This document shows positions 43,155-51,025 of a stretch of DNA of 64,000 nt, in pieces. The DNA lies in NCBI GenBank assembly GCA_963746265.1, contig CAVVAM010000014.1, positions 62,001-126,000 on the forward strand, written 5' to 3'. Origin of the DNA: Ilumatobacter sp963746265. GTDB lineage: Bacteria > Actinomycetota > Acidimicrobiia > Acidimicrobiales > Ilumatobacteraceae. Made by a program: the position numbers and the translations under genes. The notes below the pieces were generated by a model. The model ran no database searches. It was not told where the DNA came from and saw nothing but the letters and a program-made list of their open reading frames with translations. Each line of letters starts with the position of its first letter. Positions within the stretch are counted from its first letter, which is position 1.

Positions 43155-43943
43155 ATGAGCGCGACCTCACTGACCGATGGTGACGTGCACGTCACCATCC
43201 ACGACGACCACGTGGCGGTCGCCGAGATCAGGCGGCCACCGAACAACTTCTTCGACCTCGATCTGATCGAGTCGCTCGCTGCCACGTTCGTCGAGCTCGA
43301 CGACGACGCGCGGTGCCGCGCGATCGTGCTCTGTTCGCAGGGCAAGCACTTCTGCGCCGGCGCGGACTTCGCCGGGCGCGATGGCGGCGACGTTTCGACA
43401 GAGCCGGCGCGGCACCTCTACGACGCGGCGTACGACCTGTTCGCCACGAAGACGCCCGTCGTCGCCGCCATCCAGGGCGCCGCCGTGGGCGGAGGGCTCG
43501 GACTCGCGTGCATGCCCGACTTCCGCGTGGCTGCGCCGGAAGCCCGATTCAGCGCCAACTTCGCCCGGCTCGGCTTCCACCACGGATTCGGATTGACCGT
43601 GACGTTGCCCGCACTCGCAGGGGGTCAACGGGCGCTGGAGATGCTCTACACCGGGCGCCGCATCGACGGCCAGGAGGCGCTCGAGATCGGACTCGTCGAT
43701 CGCCTCGTGCCGCTCGACGACGTTCGCGACGCAGCGCGCGACCTGGCGCGCGAGATCGCCGTGTCGGCACCGCTGGCGGTGCGATCGATCCGCGAGACGA
43801 TGCGCGGCGACCTCGCCGACCGCATCCGGGTGGCGACCGATCGGGAGCTGGCCGAGCAGGACCGGCTCCGCCGGACGGCGGACTGGACCGAGGGCGTGCG
43901 GGCGATGGCCGAGCGCCGCCGACCCGAGTTCATCGGGGGTTGA
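43155..43943 (+). CDS. Enoyl-CoA hydratase/isomerase
   Basis: Crotonase-fold protein of 262 aa. Oxyanion-hole segments are SQGKHFCAGADFAGR and IQGAAVGGGLGLACMPDFRVA, and GLVDRLVP closes the core. The second catalytic Glu position in ANFARLGFHHGFGLTVTLP is replaced, so it may be an isomerase or act on an unusual substrate rather than a classical hydratase. It follows a TACGCT hexamer and ends beside a broken P450 gene on the other strand. Confidence 0.88.
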   Translation: MSATSLTDGDVHVTIHDDHVAVAEIRRPPNNFFDLDLIESLAATFVELDDDARCRAIVLCSQGKHFCAGADFAGRDGGDVSTEPARHLYDAAYDLFATKTPVVAAIQGAAVGGGLGLACMPDFRVAAPEARFSANFARLGFHHGFGLTVTLPALAGGQRALEMLYTGRRIDGQEALEIGLVDRLVPLDDVRDAARDLAREIAVSAPLAVRSIRETMRGDLADRIRVATDRELAEQDRLRRTADWTEGVRAMAERRRPEFIGG

Positions 43944-43964
43944 GGCCGACCGGCGCGCCCGGCG

Positions 43965-44447
43965 GGTGGGGAACGTGACGGACAGATTGCGGGGCCCGCG
44001 GGCCCGACCACCGGCCCACGTCGCGGCGTCGGGGTCCTCCAACTCGAACTCCGGCACGATCTCGAGGAGCTCCTCGATCGCCACGTTCGTGTCCGCCGAG
44101 CGAGGTTCGAACCGAGACAGCGGTGGATGCCCGCGCCGAACACGATGTGACGGTTCCGCTCACGGTCGATGATGACCTCTTCCGGATGGTCGAAGACGGC
44201 CGGGTCGCGGTTGGCGGCCGGAAACGGGAGCACCACCCGCTCGCCTGCTTGGCCGCTCGGCGTCGTGTCCCGCGTGGCGACCCGCGCCATCGTGACGGGC
44301 GGGTACGCCCGCAGCAACTCCTCGACCGCAGTCGGGATCAGTTCGAGTTCGTCGACGAGCCGTCGACGTCCTCCGGGTGCGAGGCGAGACGCCACCGAGC
44401 CGAGCCGATCGAGCTCCAGCGGTGTCGATCCCGGCGATCTCGCCTGG
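43965..44447 (-). pseudogene. Cytochrome P450 remnant with several frameshifts
   Basis: The C-terminal half of a bacterial P450 on the minus strand, now spread over several frames. Upstream to downstream: EIAGIDTAG (I-helix), RLASHPED in a second frame, then RRRLVDELELIPTAVEELLRAYPPVTMAR through the heme loop FGAGIHRCLGSNLARR in a third. TNVAIEELLEIVPEFELEDPDAATWAGG then resumes after a further shift. The N-terminal roughly 270 residues are absent. At least three indels plus a 5' deletion indicate a dead gene. The heme Cys itself is still encoded. Confidence 0.85.
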
Positions 44448-44470
44448 TCACGCGAGTCAAGGGTGGTGCG

Positions 44471-45079
44471 TCACGGCTGGTCGGGGCGGAGCAGCCGGGC
44501 GGTCAGACCCAGGGCACGAGCGCCTTCGACGTTGTGGCGCTGATCGTCGACGAAGCACGTGCTCGTGTCGCGCGAGAGTTCGACGACCTGGGCGAACGCG
44601 CGTGGTGACGGTTTCGCGGCGGCGATCCGGTCGGAGACGAGTACACGTTCGAACCGGTCGGCCAGACCGAACCGCTCGAGACGGGGCAACAGCCAACCGC
44701 TGTGGTGATTCGACAGCAGCCACATCCGACGACTGGAGCCGACGATCGAGCCGTACAGCGGACCGGTCGCGAACCGTGACTCCAAGTCGTCGCGCAGCAC
44801 CTGCGGATCGAGCTCCGGCGCCAGCTGCGCCCACATGTCCGGCTCACCGAGACGGCCCTGCCAGAACGACACACGCAGATCGCTGCGCCACCGACGGAGC
44901 AGTTCCTCACCGCCCTCACCCGTGCGCTCACCGACGTCGAACACGAAGTCGTGGAGCGGCCGGTTGAGCACCACGCCGTGGACATCGAGCACCATCACCT
45001 CGAACTCGGACATGAGCTCGCCGAAGGTCGCCGGGTCGACCTGGAGCGACGCGTCGGCGCCGGCGGCGACCGAACTCAT
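44471..45079 (-). CDS. HAD-superfamily hydrolase
   Basis: A 202-aa HAD phosphatase-like protein. Motif 1 is VLDVHGVVL (D-x-H rather than D-x-D), motif 2 LLSNHHSG, motif 3 Lys in RIAAAKPSPRAF, and motif 4 CFVDDQRHNVEGARALG. The replacement of the second Asp by His could change reaction type. The first ATG overlaps the kinase stop upstream (ATGA at 45079-45076), so it is made together with the 2-phosphoglycerate-kinase-like protein. It lies next to the P450 remnant. Confidence 0.83.
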   Translation of the reverse strand: MSSVAAGADASLQVDPATFGELMSEFEVMVLDVHGVVLNRPLHDFVFDVGERTGEGGEELLRRWRSDLRVSFWQGRLGEPDMWAQLAPELDPQVLRDDLESRFATGPLYGSIVGSSRRMWLLSNHHSGWLLPRLERFGLADRFERVLVSDRIAAAKPSPRAFAQVVELSRDTSTCFVDDQRHNVEGARALGLTARLLRPDQP

Positions 45080-45996
45080 CCGGGAACCGCCGTCTCGTCG
45101 GATCCGGCGCGCGCCGCGATCTCGTCGACGATGCTCTGCGTCAGCTCGGTCGCTTCGTGCAGGTCGACGGTCGGCACGCCCGCGGAATGCGCCTGCTCGA
45201 TGAGATGCGCCTGGATCGCTCGCAGCGTCGGAAAGCGATCGAGGTAGCGATCACCACCCCGCAACGGCTCACTCGCCGACCGCGCACGCAGGTGGGCGGC
45301 GTGACAAGACTCGTCGATCATCACGAGCCGCTCGACCACGATCGGCTTCGCCGGATGGTCGGCGAGCTGACGGGTGATCGCACCAGGGGCGAGGTGGACA
45401 CCCTCGATGATCATCGAGCGGTGTTCGATCGCCAGCCTCGACGCAACCGCCCCGGTCGCCTGCACGACCGCCGAGCACTGACGGTCGAAGCGGGCGAACT
45501 GCATCGGCCCGGGCCCGTCGATGACGTCGAACGTGGAACCGTGCAATTCCGGTAGCACGGTCTCGGGCACGACCACTCGGAGCACCTCCCGGATCGCATC
45601 GGTGGTGATCACCCGGGTCACGTCGAGTCGCACGGCGAGCCGTGTCGCCAGCGTGCTCTTGCCGGAACCGGGAGCACCGCCGAGCACGACGACGATCGGC
45701 CGCCCGGAACGCTTGGCGCGACGCCATGCCAACCACCGCTCCGACACGTCGCCACCCTCCGCCTCGTCCTGGAGCGTCACGAGCGCCAGATCGAGCAACT
45801 CGCAGGCGGCGACCTCGTGTCGGTCGTGGTGCAGCAGTCGGGCCTGGATGAGCGAGGCGAGCCGGTACGCCTCCTCGGTGTGAACACCCGTCGCCAGAAG
45901 GCTCGTGGCCATGATGCCCCTCGAGTACGGCAGACGGGAGCCACTGCGGTCGTGGACGATGATCCTCGGATCACCATCACGCAGATCGACGGGCAT
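45076..45996 (-). CDS. 2-phosphoglycerate kinase-like protein with ATP-cone domain
   Basis: A 306-aa protein. The first 90 residues look like an ATP-cone regulatory domain (IIVHDRSGSRLPYSRGIMATSLLATGVHTEEAYRLA). A P-loop kinase follows with Walker A VVVLGGAPGSGKSTLATRL, ITTDAIREVLRVVVPE and IIEGVHLAPGAI. The combination is that of archaeal 2-phosphoglycerate kinase and its bacterial relatives. ATG 45996 is chosen because GAGGAGG is spaced 6 nt from it; ATG 46002 would touch the ribosome binding site. The coupled HAD enzyme downstream may oppose or follow the kinase. Substrate not proven. Confidence 0.75.
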   Translation of the reverse strand: MPVDLRDGDPRIIVHDRSGSRLPYSRGIMATSLLATGVHTEEAYRLASLIQARLLHHDRHEVAACELLDLALVTLQDEAEGGDVSERWLAWRRAKRSGRPIVVVLGGAPGSGKSTLATRLAVRLDVTRVITTDAIREVLRVVVPETVLPELHGSTFDVIDGPGPMQFARFDRQCSAVVQATGAVASRLAIEHRSMIIEGVHLAPGAITRQLADHPAKPIVVERLVMIDESCHAAHLRARSASEPLRGGDRYLDRFPTLRAIQAHLIEQAHSAGVPTVDLHEATELTQSIVDEIAARAGSDETAVPG

Positions 45997-46041
45997 CGAC
46001 ATCCTCCTCGTTCCGAGACACCGACCCGGCGCTCGACATGC

Positions 46042-46047
46042 ATTTTA
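46042..46047 (-). promoter_or_regulatory. Putative -10 hexamer of the kinase/HAD operon
   Basis: TAAAAT, preceded by TTG, in a short AT-rich patch about 45 nt upstream of ATG 45996. It leaves room for the GAGGAGG ribosome binding site, unlike the leaderless genes. Confidence 0.35.
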
Positions 46048-46140
46048 CAAAAGGGATGTTGAGATACCGCTTTTCGCTGGCAGCTTCTCCGGGTTCGATC
46101 CGATGCTTCGCCGGGCACGACCACGCCGTCCGGGTGCGAA

Positions 46141-46146
46141 TAGCCT
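46141..46146 (+). promoter_or_regulatory. Putative -10 hexamer of the 46153 aminotransferase gene
   Basis: TAGCCT lies 6 nt before ATG 46153; no ribosome binding site in between. Confidence 0.4.
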
Positions 46147-46152
46147 CGCTCC

Positions 46153-47448
46153 ATGTCCTCCCCGACCGACGGAAACGTCGTGATGACCGACCTCGACGCC
46201 GCCGTGGTCGCGGCGCACGATCGCTACCGCTCGTTCCGACCCGCCAGCGCCACGGTGCACGAGCGCGCCCGTCGCGTGATGCCGGGCGGCAACACGAGGT
46301 CGGTGCTGGACTTCGAGCCGTTCCCATTCCGGATCGCATCGGCAGCCGGCGCAGAACTCGTCGATGTCGACGGCCACCGCTACGTCGACTTCTGCGGCAA
46401 CTACACCGCGGGACTGCTCGGCCACTCCCCCGACGCGGTCCGTGTGGCGGTCATCGAGGCGCTCGACCGGGGTTGGGCGTTGGGCGCGATGCACGAAGCG
46501 GAGATCGAACTCGCCGAGATGATCTGCGAGCGGTTCGCCTCGATCGAGCAGGTGCGCTTCACCAATTCGGGCACCGAGGCCAACCTCATGGCGATCGGCA
46601 CGGCGTTGCACCACACGGGGCGCACCGGCGTCGGCGTGTTCGATCAGGCGTACCACGGCGGCGTTCTGGGATTCGGTGCCGTCGGTGGTCCGCATCACCC
46701 CCTCAACGTTCCTCACGACTTCCGCGTCGCCCCGTTCGACGACGTCGATGCCCTCGACGCACTGTTCGGCGACCACGACCGCGCCCAGAGTCTGGGGTGC
46801 GTCCTGGTCGAGCCGGTCCAGGGATCGGGCGGGTGCCGACCGGCGAGTGTCGAGTTCCTTCGCGCACTCCGCGACCATTGCGATGACGCCGGTGTCGTGC
46901 TGATCTTCGACGAGGTGATGACGTCCCGACTCGCCCCGGGCGGTGCACAGGAGCGATTCGGCGTCAGCCCTGACATGACGACGCTCGGCAAGTACCTCGG
47001 AGGCGGGTTCAGCTTCGGAGCCTTCGGTGGACATCGCGACATCATGGGTGCATTCGATCGACAGGCCGGTGGCACGCTCACGCAGGCCGGCACGTTCAAC
47101 AACAACGTGGCCTCGATGACGGCCGCCGTCACCACGCTCCGGCACGAGCTGCCACCCGAGCGCATCCTGGCCGTCAACGATCGCGGCGACCGGCTCCGGA
47201 ACGGGCTGGGCGATCTGTTCGCGCGGTCCGGTCTCGACATCTGGGTCAGCGGGCTCGGGTCGATGTCGAACGTCCGCTCCCACGACGACCGGTTGCTCGA
47301 CCTCCTCTTCCACCACCTCCTGGCCGACGGGCTCTACATCGCTCGCCGTGGGTTCATCGCCCTGTCGGTCGAGATCGGCGACGACGACTGCGACCGGCTC
47401 CTGACCTCGACGCAGCGATGGATCGACGCGGTTCGCGTCATGGTCTGA
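46153..47448 (+). CDS. Class III aminotransferase (glutamate-1-semialdehyde aminomutase-like)
   Basis: A 431-aa PLP enzyme paralogous to the one at 12556. It shows VMPGGNTRSVLDFEPFPFRI, FTNSGTEANLMAIGTALHHTG, FDQAYHGG, LIFDEVMTSRLAPGGAQ and TTLGKYLGGGFSFGAFGG with the Schiff-base Lys. The substrate is unknown. It is a plausible amino-sugar, beta-amino acid or semialdehyde transaminase. It is divergent from the kinase/HAD pair and stands alone. Confidence 0.88.
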   Translation: MSSPTDGNVVMTDLDAAVVAAHDRYRSFRPASATVHERARRVMPGGNTRSVLDFEPFPFRIASAAGAELVDVDGHRYVDFCGNYTAGLLGHSPDAVRVAVIEALDRGWALGAMHEAEIELAEMICERFASIEQVRFTNSGTEANLMAIGTALHHTGRTGVGVFDQAYHGGVLGFGAVGGPHHPLNVPHDFRVAPFDDVDALDALFGDHDRAQSLGCVLVEPVQGSGGCRPASVEFLRALRDHCDDAGVVLIFDEVMTSRLAPGGAQERFGVSPDMTTLGKYLGGGFSFGAFGGHRDIMGAFDRQAGGTLTQAGTFNNNVASMTAAVTTLRHELPPERILAVNDRGDRLRNGLGDLFARSGLDIWVSGLGSMSNVRSHDDRLLDLLFHHLLADGLYIARRGFIALSVEIGDDDCDRLLTSTQRWIDAVRVMV

Positions 47449-47533
47449 GACGCGAGGATCGTTCCGTCACCTCGTGCGCGACCCGACCGGACTGCCCCTG
47501 GCGCCGGAGGCGGTCGTGCACCAACATGGGGCC

Positions 47534-47971
47534 ATGAGCTCCGGTGCCGACGAGACGACCGCCGACGAACTGTCGGAACGCGAGTGCTGGGCGCACTTGC
47601 GCGCCGAACCGTACGGTCGGTTGGCGGTGATCGGCCCGGACGGTCCCGTCATCTATCCGATCAACGCGGTCGTCGACCACGCCACCATCGTGTTCCGCAC
47701 GACGGAGGGCTCGAAGGTGGATGCGATCCGATCCGACCCCCGAGTGGCGTTCGAGGTCGACGGATGGACTCCCGGCGACGGAACCGCCTGGAGCGTCGGG
47801 ATCACGGGGGTCGCGAAGGAGATCGTCCGGATGTTGGAGGGAGCGTCGGCCGTCGAGCTCGAGGTCACACCGTGGCAGGCGGGTCCGAAGCCGATCTTCA
47901 TCCGGGTGACCCCGAACTCGGTGTCAGGTCAGAGGTTCCGCCGGATCGATCGGCGCGACTCCGCCGACTGA
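47534..47971 (+). CDS. PNPOx-like flavin/F420-type split-barrel protein (copy 1)
   Basis: A 145-aa split-barrel protein: LSERECWAHLRAEPYGRLAVIGPDGPVIYPINAVVDHATIVFRTTEGSKV then VAFEVDGWTPGDGTAWSVGITGVAKEI. This is the pyridoxamine 5'-phosphate oxidase-like (PF12900-type) pattern, found in the DosR regulon of mycobacteria. A 166-aa paralogue follows 88 bp downstream. ATG 47534 starts just before the domain. A terminator-like hairpin (47984-48000) follows the stop. Confidence 0.83.
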   Translation: MSSGADETTADELSERECWAHLRAEPYGRLAVIGPDGPVIYPINAVVDHATIVFRTTEGSKVDAIRSDPRVAFEVDGWTPGDGTAWSVGITGVAKEIVRMLEGASAVELEVTPWQAGPKPIFIRVTPNSVSGQRFRRIDRRDSAD

Positions 47972-47983
47972 CGTCGAGCCTGA

Positions 47984-48000
47984 GGCTCGAGCGCGGCCGA
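47984..48000 (+). terminator. Hairpin between the two PNPOx-like genes
   Basis: TCGAGCC TGA GGCTCGA, a 7-bp stem with 3-nt loop, 12 nt after the first stop and 60 nt before the next start. No T-tract. Confidence 0.45.
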
Positions 48001-48059
48001 CGTCGTCCTCGGGCCGTCCGACCCTGTTCGGCGCGGTCGACGTGCGGTTGAATGAGACC

Positions 48060-48560
48060 ATGAACGCTGGAGCCGACACGGTGCACCTGACCGAACGCGA
48101 GTGCTGGGCGCTGCTCGCGAGCCACACGGTCGCCCGACTTGCGGTCGACATCGGCGGTCAGCCGGACATCTTCCCGATCAACTACCTGGTCGACGGGGAG
48201 TCGATCGTCTTCCGCACCGGTGCAGGCACGAAGCTGGCGGGTGCCGTGCTCAGCCGCCACGTCGCCGTCGAGATCGACGGACTCGACGGCGACGACGACG
48301 CGGTCTGGAGCGTCGTGGTCAAGGGCGTGGCTCACGAGATCGAGGGCATGACCGAACGCTGGGCCGCCGACGATCTCCCGCTGTATCCGTGGATCGCCTC
48401 GGAGAAGCCGAACTTCGTCAGGATCGAGCCGCGGCTCACGACCGGGCGACGGTTCCACGTCGTGGAGGGTGCGACGGCGACCAGTACGAGTTCGGAGACC
48501 GGCATCGACGCCCACACGGGCGATCATCATCCCGGAGCACCGAAGATGCGGCCCGACTGA
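48060..48560 (+). CDS. PNPOx-like flavin/F420-type split-barrel protein (copy 2)
   Basis: A 166-aa paralogue of the preceding protein with the same order: LTERECWALLASHTVARLAVDIGGQPDIFPINYLVDGESIVFRTGAGTKL, then VAVEIDGLDGDDDAVWSVVVKGVAHEI. It differs in a 30-aa Thr/Ser/His tail. ATG 48060 follows TTGAAT by 6 nt. Duplication followed by divergence is likely. Confidence 0.82.
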   Translation: MNAGADTVHLTERECWALLASHTVARLAVDIGGQPDIFPINYLVDGESIVFRTGAGTKLAGAVLSRHVAVEIDGLDGDDDAVWSVVVKGVAHEIEGMTERWAADDLPLYPWIASEKPNFVRIEPRLTTGRRFHVVEGATATSTSSETGIDAHTGDHHPGAPKMRPD

Positions 48561-48587
48561 GCCGACGAGCACCCCGGCGAGCCCCGA

Positions 48588-48593
48588 TAGTTT
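48588..48593 (+). promoter_or_regulatory. Putative -10 hexamer of the CoA-transferase gene
   Basis: TAGTTT lies 8 nt before ATG 48602 with no ribosome binding site in between. Confidence 0.4.
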
Positions 48594-48601
48594 CGAATCC
48601 G

Positions 48602-49867
48602 ATGCAGCCACCCACCGACCCCTCGGGCGTCCTCGACCACATCGGTCCGGGCACCCAGATCATCGTCCCGCTCGCGAACGGCGAGCCGACAGCGCTGCTC
48701 GATGCGATCGAGTCCTGCGCGGGCGACCTGGCGGGCGTTCGCGTGCACCAGATGCACGCCATCCACGATCGGCCGTACCTCCACGGAGACTTCGGCGGTC
48801 GACTGAAGCACATCTCGTACTTCCTGTCCCACGTGACCAGACCGCAGTTCGCGGCCGGCCACGTCGGACTCGTACCGGCGCACTTCTCCGAGGTCTACGG
48901 CATCATGCGGGCGCGGACCGACGATCCGCTGGTGCTCGCAGCGGCCTCACCTCCCGACCAGCACGGCTACTTCTCGCTCGGCGTCTCGGCCGACTACACC
49001 TCGAGCTTCATCGGGCGGGCACGCTTCTTCCTCGAGGTCACCGAGCACATGCCACGCACGTTCGGACGGAACCAGCTCCACGGCAGTCAGGTCGTCGGAT
49101 GGTGCCGATCCGATCGACCGCTCGTGTCCGTTCCGCCGGCCGCGTCGAGCGACGTCGACCGCGCCATCGCCGGCTACGTCGCCGAGCGAGTGCCGAACGA
49201 GTCGACGATCCAGACCGGCATCGGGGCCATCCCGAACGCCATCATGTCGGCACTCGTCGATCACCGCGACCTCGGTGTGCACACCGAGCTGCTCTCCGAC
49301 GGTGTCGTCGACCTCATGGAGCGGGGCGTCGTCAACGGCGTCCGCAAGGAGCTCAACCGAACCAAGACGGTCGGCACGTTCGCGCTCGGCACCGACCGGC
49401 TCCATCAATTCCTCACCGACAACCCGGCGATCGAGCTCTGGCCCGTGCGGTACGTGAACAGCCCGGCGATCATCGGGCGCGAGCGCAACTTCATCTCGAT
49501 CAACGCCACGCTCTCGGTCGACTTCCTCGGGCAGTGTGCATCGGAGACGATCGACGGCAAGTACTACTCGTCCTCCGGCGGTCAGAACGACTTCGCCCGC
49601 GGCGCGATGAACTCGCCCGGCGGCCAGGGTTTCGTCGTACTGCACTCGACGACCAGCTCGGGTCAGAGCCGGATCGTGCCACAGCTCGCGCGCGGCGACG
49701 TCGTGACGACCCCCAAGAACACGGTCGACAAGGTCGTCACCGAGTACGGAGTGGCCGAACTGCGCGGTCGCTCGGTGCGAGAGCGGACACGGGCGCTGAT
49801 CGCCGTGGCCCACCCCGATCACCGCAGCGAGCTCACCGAGCAGGCACACCGCATGCAGTACCTCTGA
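48602..49867 (+). CDS. Acetyl-CoA hydrolase/4-hydroxybutyrate CoA-transferase family protein
   Basis: A 421-aa CoA transferase. Visible: an N-terminal domain with HQMHAIHDRPYLHGDFGGRLKHISYFLS, ASPPDQHGYFSLG, QTGIGAIPNAIMSAL, and VHTELLSDGVVDLMERG with the candidate active-site Glu. Toward the C-terminus are VRYVNSPAIIGRERNFISINATLSVDFLGQ and VDKVVTEYGVAELRGRS. It moves CoA between acyl groups, probably in butyrate-, propionate- or acetate-type metabolism. Convergent with the histidine kinase gene. Confidence 0.9.
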   Translation: MQPPTDPSGVLDHIGPGTQIIVPLANGEPTALLDAIESCAGDLAGVRVHQMHAIHDRPYLHGDFGGRLKHISYFLSHVTRPQFAAGHVGLVPAHFSEVYGIMRARTDDPLVLAAASPPDQHGYFSLGVSADYTSSFIGRARFFLEVTEHMPRTFGRNQLHGSQVVGWCRSDRPLVSVPPAASSDVDRAIAGYVAERVPNESTIQTGIGAIPNAIMSALVDHRDLGVHTELLSDGVVDLMERGVVNGVRKELNRTKTVGTFALGTDRLHQFLTDNPAIELWPVRYVNSPAIIGRERNFISINATLSVDFLGQCASETIDGKYYSSSGGQNDFARGAMNSPGGQGFVVLHSTTSSGQSRIVPQLARGDVVTTPKNTVDKVVTEYGVAELRGRSVRERTRALIAVAHPDHRSELTEQAHRMQYL

Positions 49868-49909
49868 CGGGGCTCACGGCCGCCCGAGCGGTGGACGGTG
49901 AGCGGATCG

Positions 49910-50938
49910 TCAGTAGGGCACACTCCATGCAAGGACCGCCCCGCCAGGCGCAACGGCTTCGAGCGTGCAACTCCCGCCGAGCGCCGACGCACGCGCCTGC
50001 AGGTTGATGAGCCCGTTGCCGCTCGTCGGCTGACCCTCGAGGTCCGGCGGACCGACGCCGTCGTCGCGAACCGCCATGATCACCCGGTCGCCTTCCACCG
50101 CGATCGTCACCTCGACCGCCGACGCCTTGGCATGACGGGCCACGTTGCCGAGCGCCTCTCGCAGCGAGGCCATCATCTCCGCGCAGGTCTCGGCGCTCAT
50201 CACCGACTCCACCGGCCCGACCAGCCGGAGCGCCGGGGTGAAGCCGAGCACCCGACTTGCCTGGGCCACGACGTCGGCGAGATCCTGACCGAGGGCGCCG
50301 CGCTGACCGCTGTTGCCGAGGGTGAACACGATCGTCCTGACCTCGCCGATGATCCGGTCGATCTCGTCGATCACCGCTTCGAGCGCATCCCGAGTCGTGG
50401 CATCGGTTCCGGCCCCGATCGCCTGCACGGTCAGCCCGGTTCCGTAGAGCCGCTGCAGCACGACGTCGTGCAGGTCCCGCCCGATCCGTTCGCGCTCTTG
50501 CAGCAACGCCAGCTGCTGGTTGGCCGCCGCGAGCCGGCGCTGGCTCCGACGGCGCTCAGTCACGTCGCGAATCGCGGCCACGACGTAGAGACCGTCCTCG
50601 TCGAACGGGCTCAGTGCGACCTCGACCGGCACCTCCACGCCGTCGAGGCGGCGCAGCGACAGTTCGAGGCCCGAACCCATGGGACGTTGCGACGGCGTCT
50701 GCACGAAGGCCCTGCGCAGGCGCGCGTGCCGTTCCCGGACCGTACCGGGCACGAGGTCATCGACGTTGCGCCCCACGAGGCTCTCCTCGCAGGCCGCCAT
50801 GTCCTCGATCGAGCGGTTCGCGTACACGATCAATCCGTCGGTCGACACCACGAGCACACCGTCGGGCGAGAACTCGACCGCGTGGAGCGCCCATCGGCTG
50901 GCGGAACTCGGGAAACTCGGCAGTGGCTGCGGCGGCAC
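49910..50938 (-). CDS. PAS-domain sensor histidine kinase, NarL/DevS type
   Basis: A 342-aa kinase. Residues about 20-125 are a PAS domain (VEFSPDGVLVVSTDGLIVYANRSIEDM to VVAAIRDVTERR). A dimerisation helix has the phosphoacceptor His in RERIGRDLHDVVLQRLYGTGLTVQAIGAG, and the HATPase has MMASLREALGNVARHAKASAV and DDGVGPPDLEG. The DHp and ATPase parts resemble DevS/DosS, but the two GAF domains of DevS are replaced by one PAS. It has no membrane segment, so it is cytoplasmic. GTG start is 7 nt after TACCGT. Divergent from its partner regulator. Confidence 0.9.
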   Translation of the reverse strand: MPPQPLPSFPSSASRWALHAVEFSPDGVLVVSTDGLIVYANRSIEDMAACEESLVGRNVDDLVPGTVRERHARLRRAFVQTPSQRPMGSGLELSLRRLDGVEVPVEVALSPFDEDGLYVVAAIRDVTERRRSQRRLAAANQQLALLQERERIGRDLHDVVLQRLYGTGLTVQAIGAGTDATTRDALEAVIDEIDRIIGEVRTIVFTLGNSGQRGALGQDLADVVAQASRVLGFTPALRLVGPVESVMSAETCAEMMASLREALGNVARHAKASAVEVTIAVEGDRVIMAVRDDGVGPPDLEGQPTSGNGLINLQARASALGGSCTLEAVAPGGAVLAWSVPY

Positions 50939-50945
50939 GATCCGA

Positions 50946-50951
50946 ACGGTA
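50946..50951 (-). promoter_or_regulatory. Putative -10 hexamer of the histidine kinase gene
   Basis: TACCGT on the minus strand is 7 nt before GTG 50938, consistent with a leaderless transcript. Confidence 0.4.
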
Positions 50952-50976
50952 CCTCAGCGCAGCGCGGAACCCCGGG

Positions 50977-50990
50977 GGGACCAAGGTCCC
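50977..50990. promoter_or_regulatory. DosR-box-like palindrome between kinase and regulator
   Basis: GGGACC AA GGTCCC, perfect 6-bp arms with a 2-nt centre, in the shared 87-bp promoter region. The mycobacterial DosR box core is GGGACTWWAGTCCC; this differs only by a symmetric T-to-C/A-to-G change in each arm. Its midpoint is about 42 nt from the regulator start. Probable autoregulatory operator. Confidence 0.55.
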
Positions 50991-51025
50991 TTGCGTCGAC
51001 CATCCAGAGCTGCTCGACTCGACCT

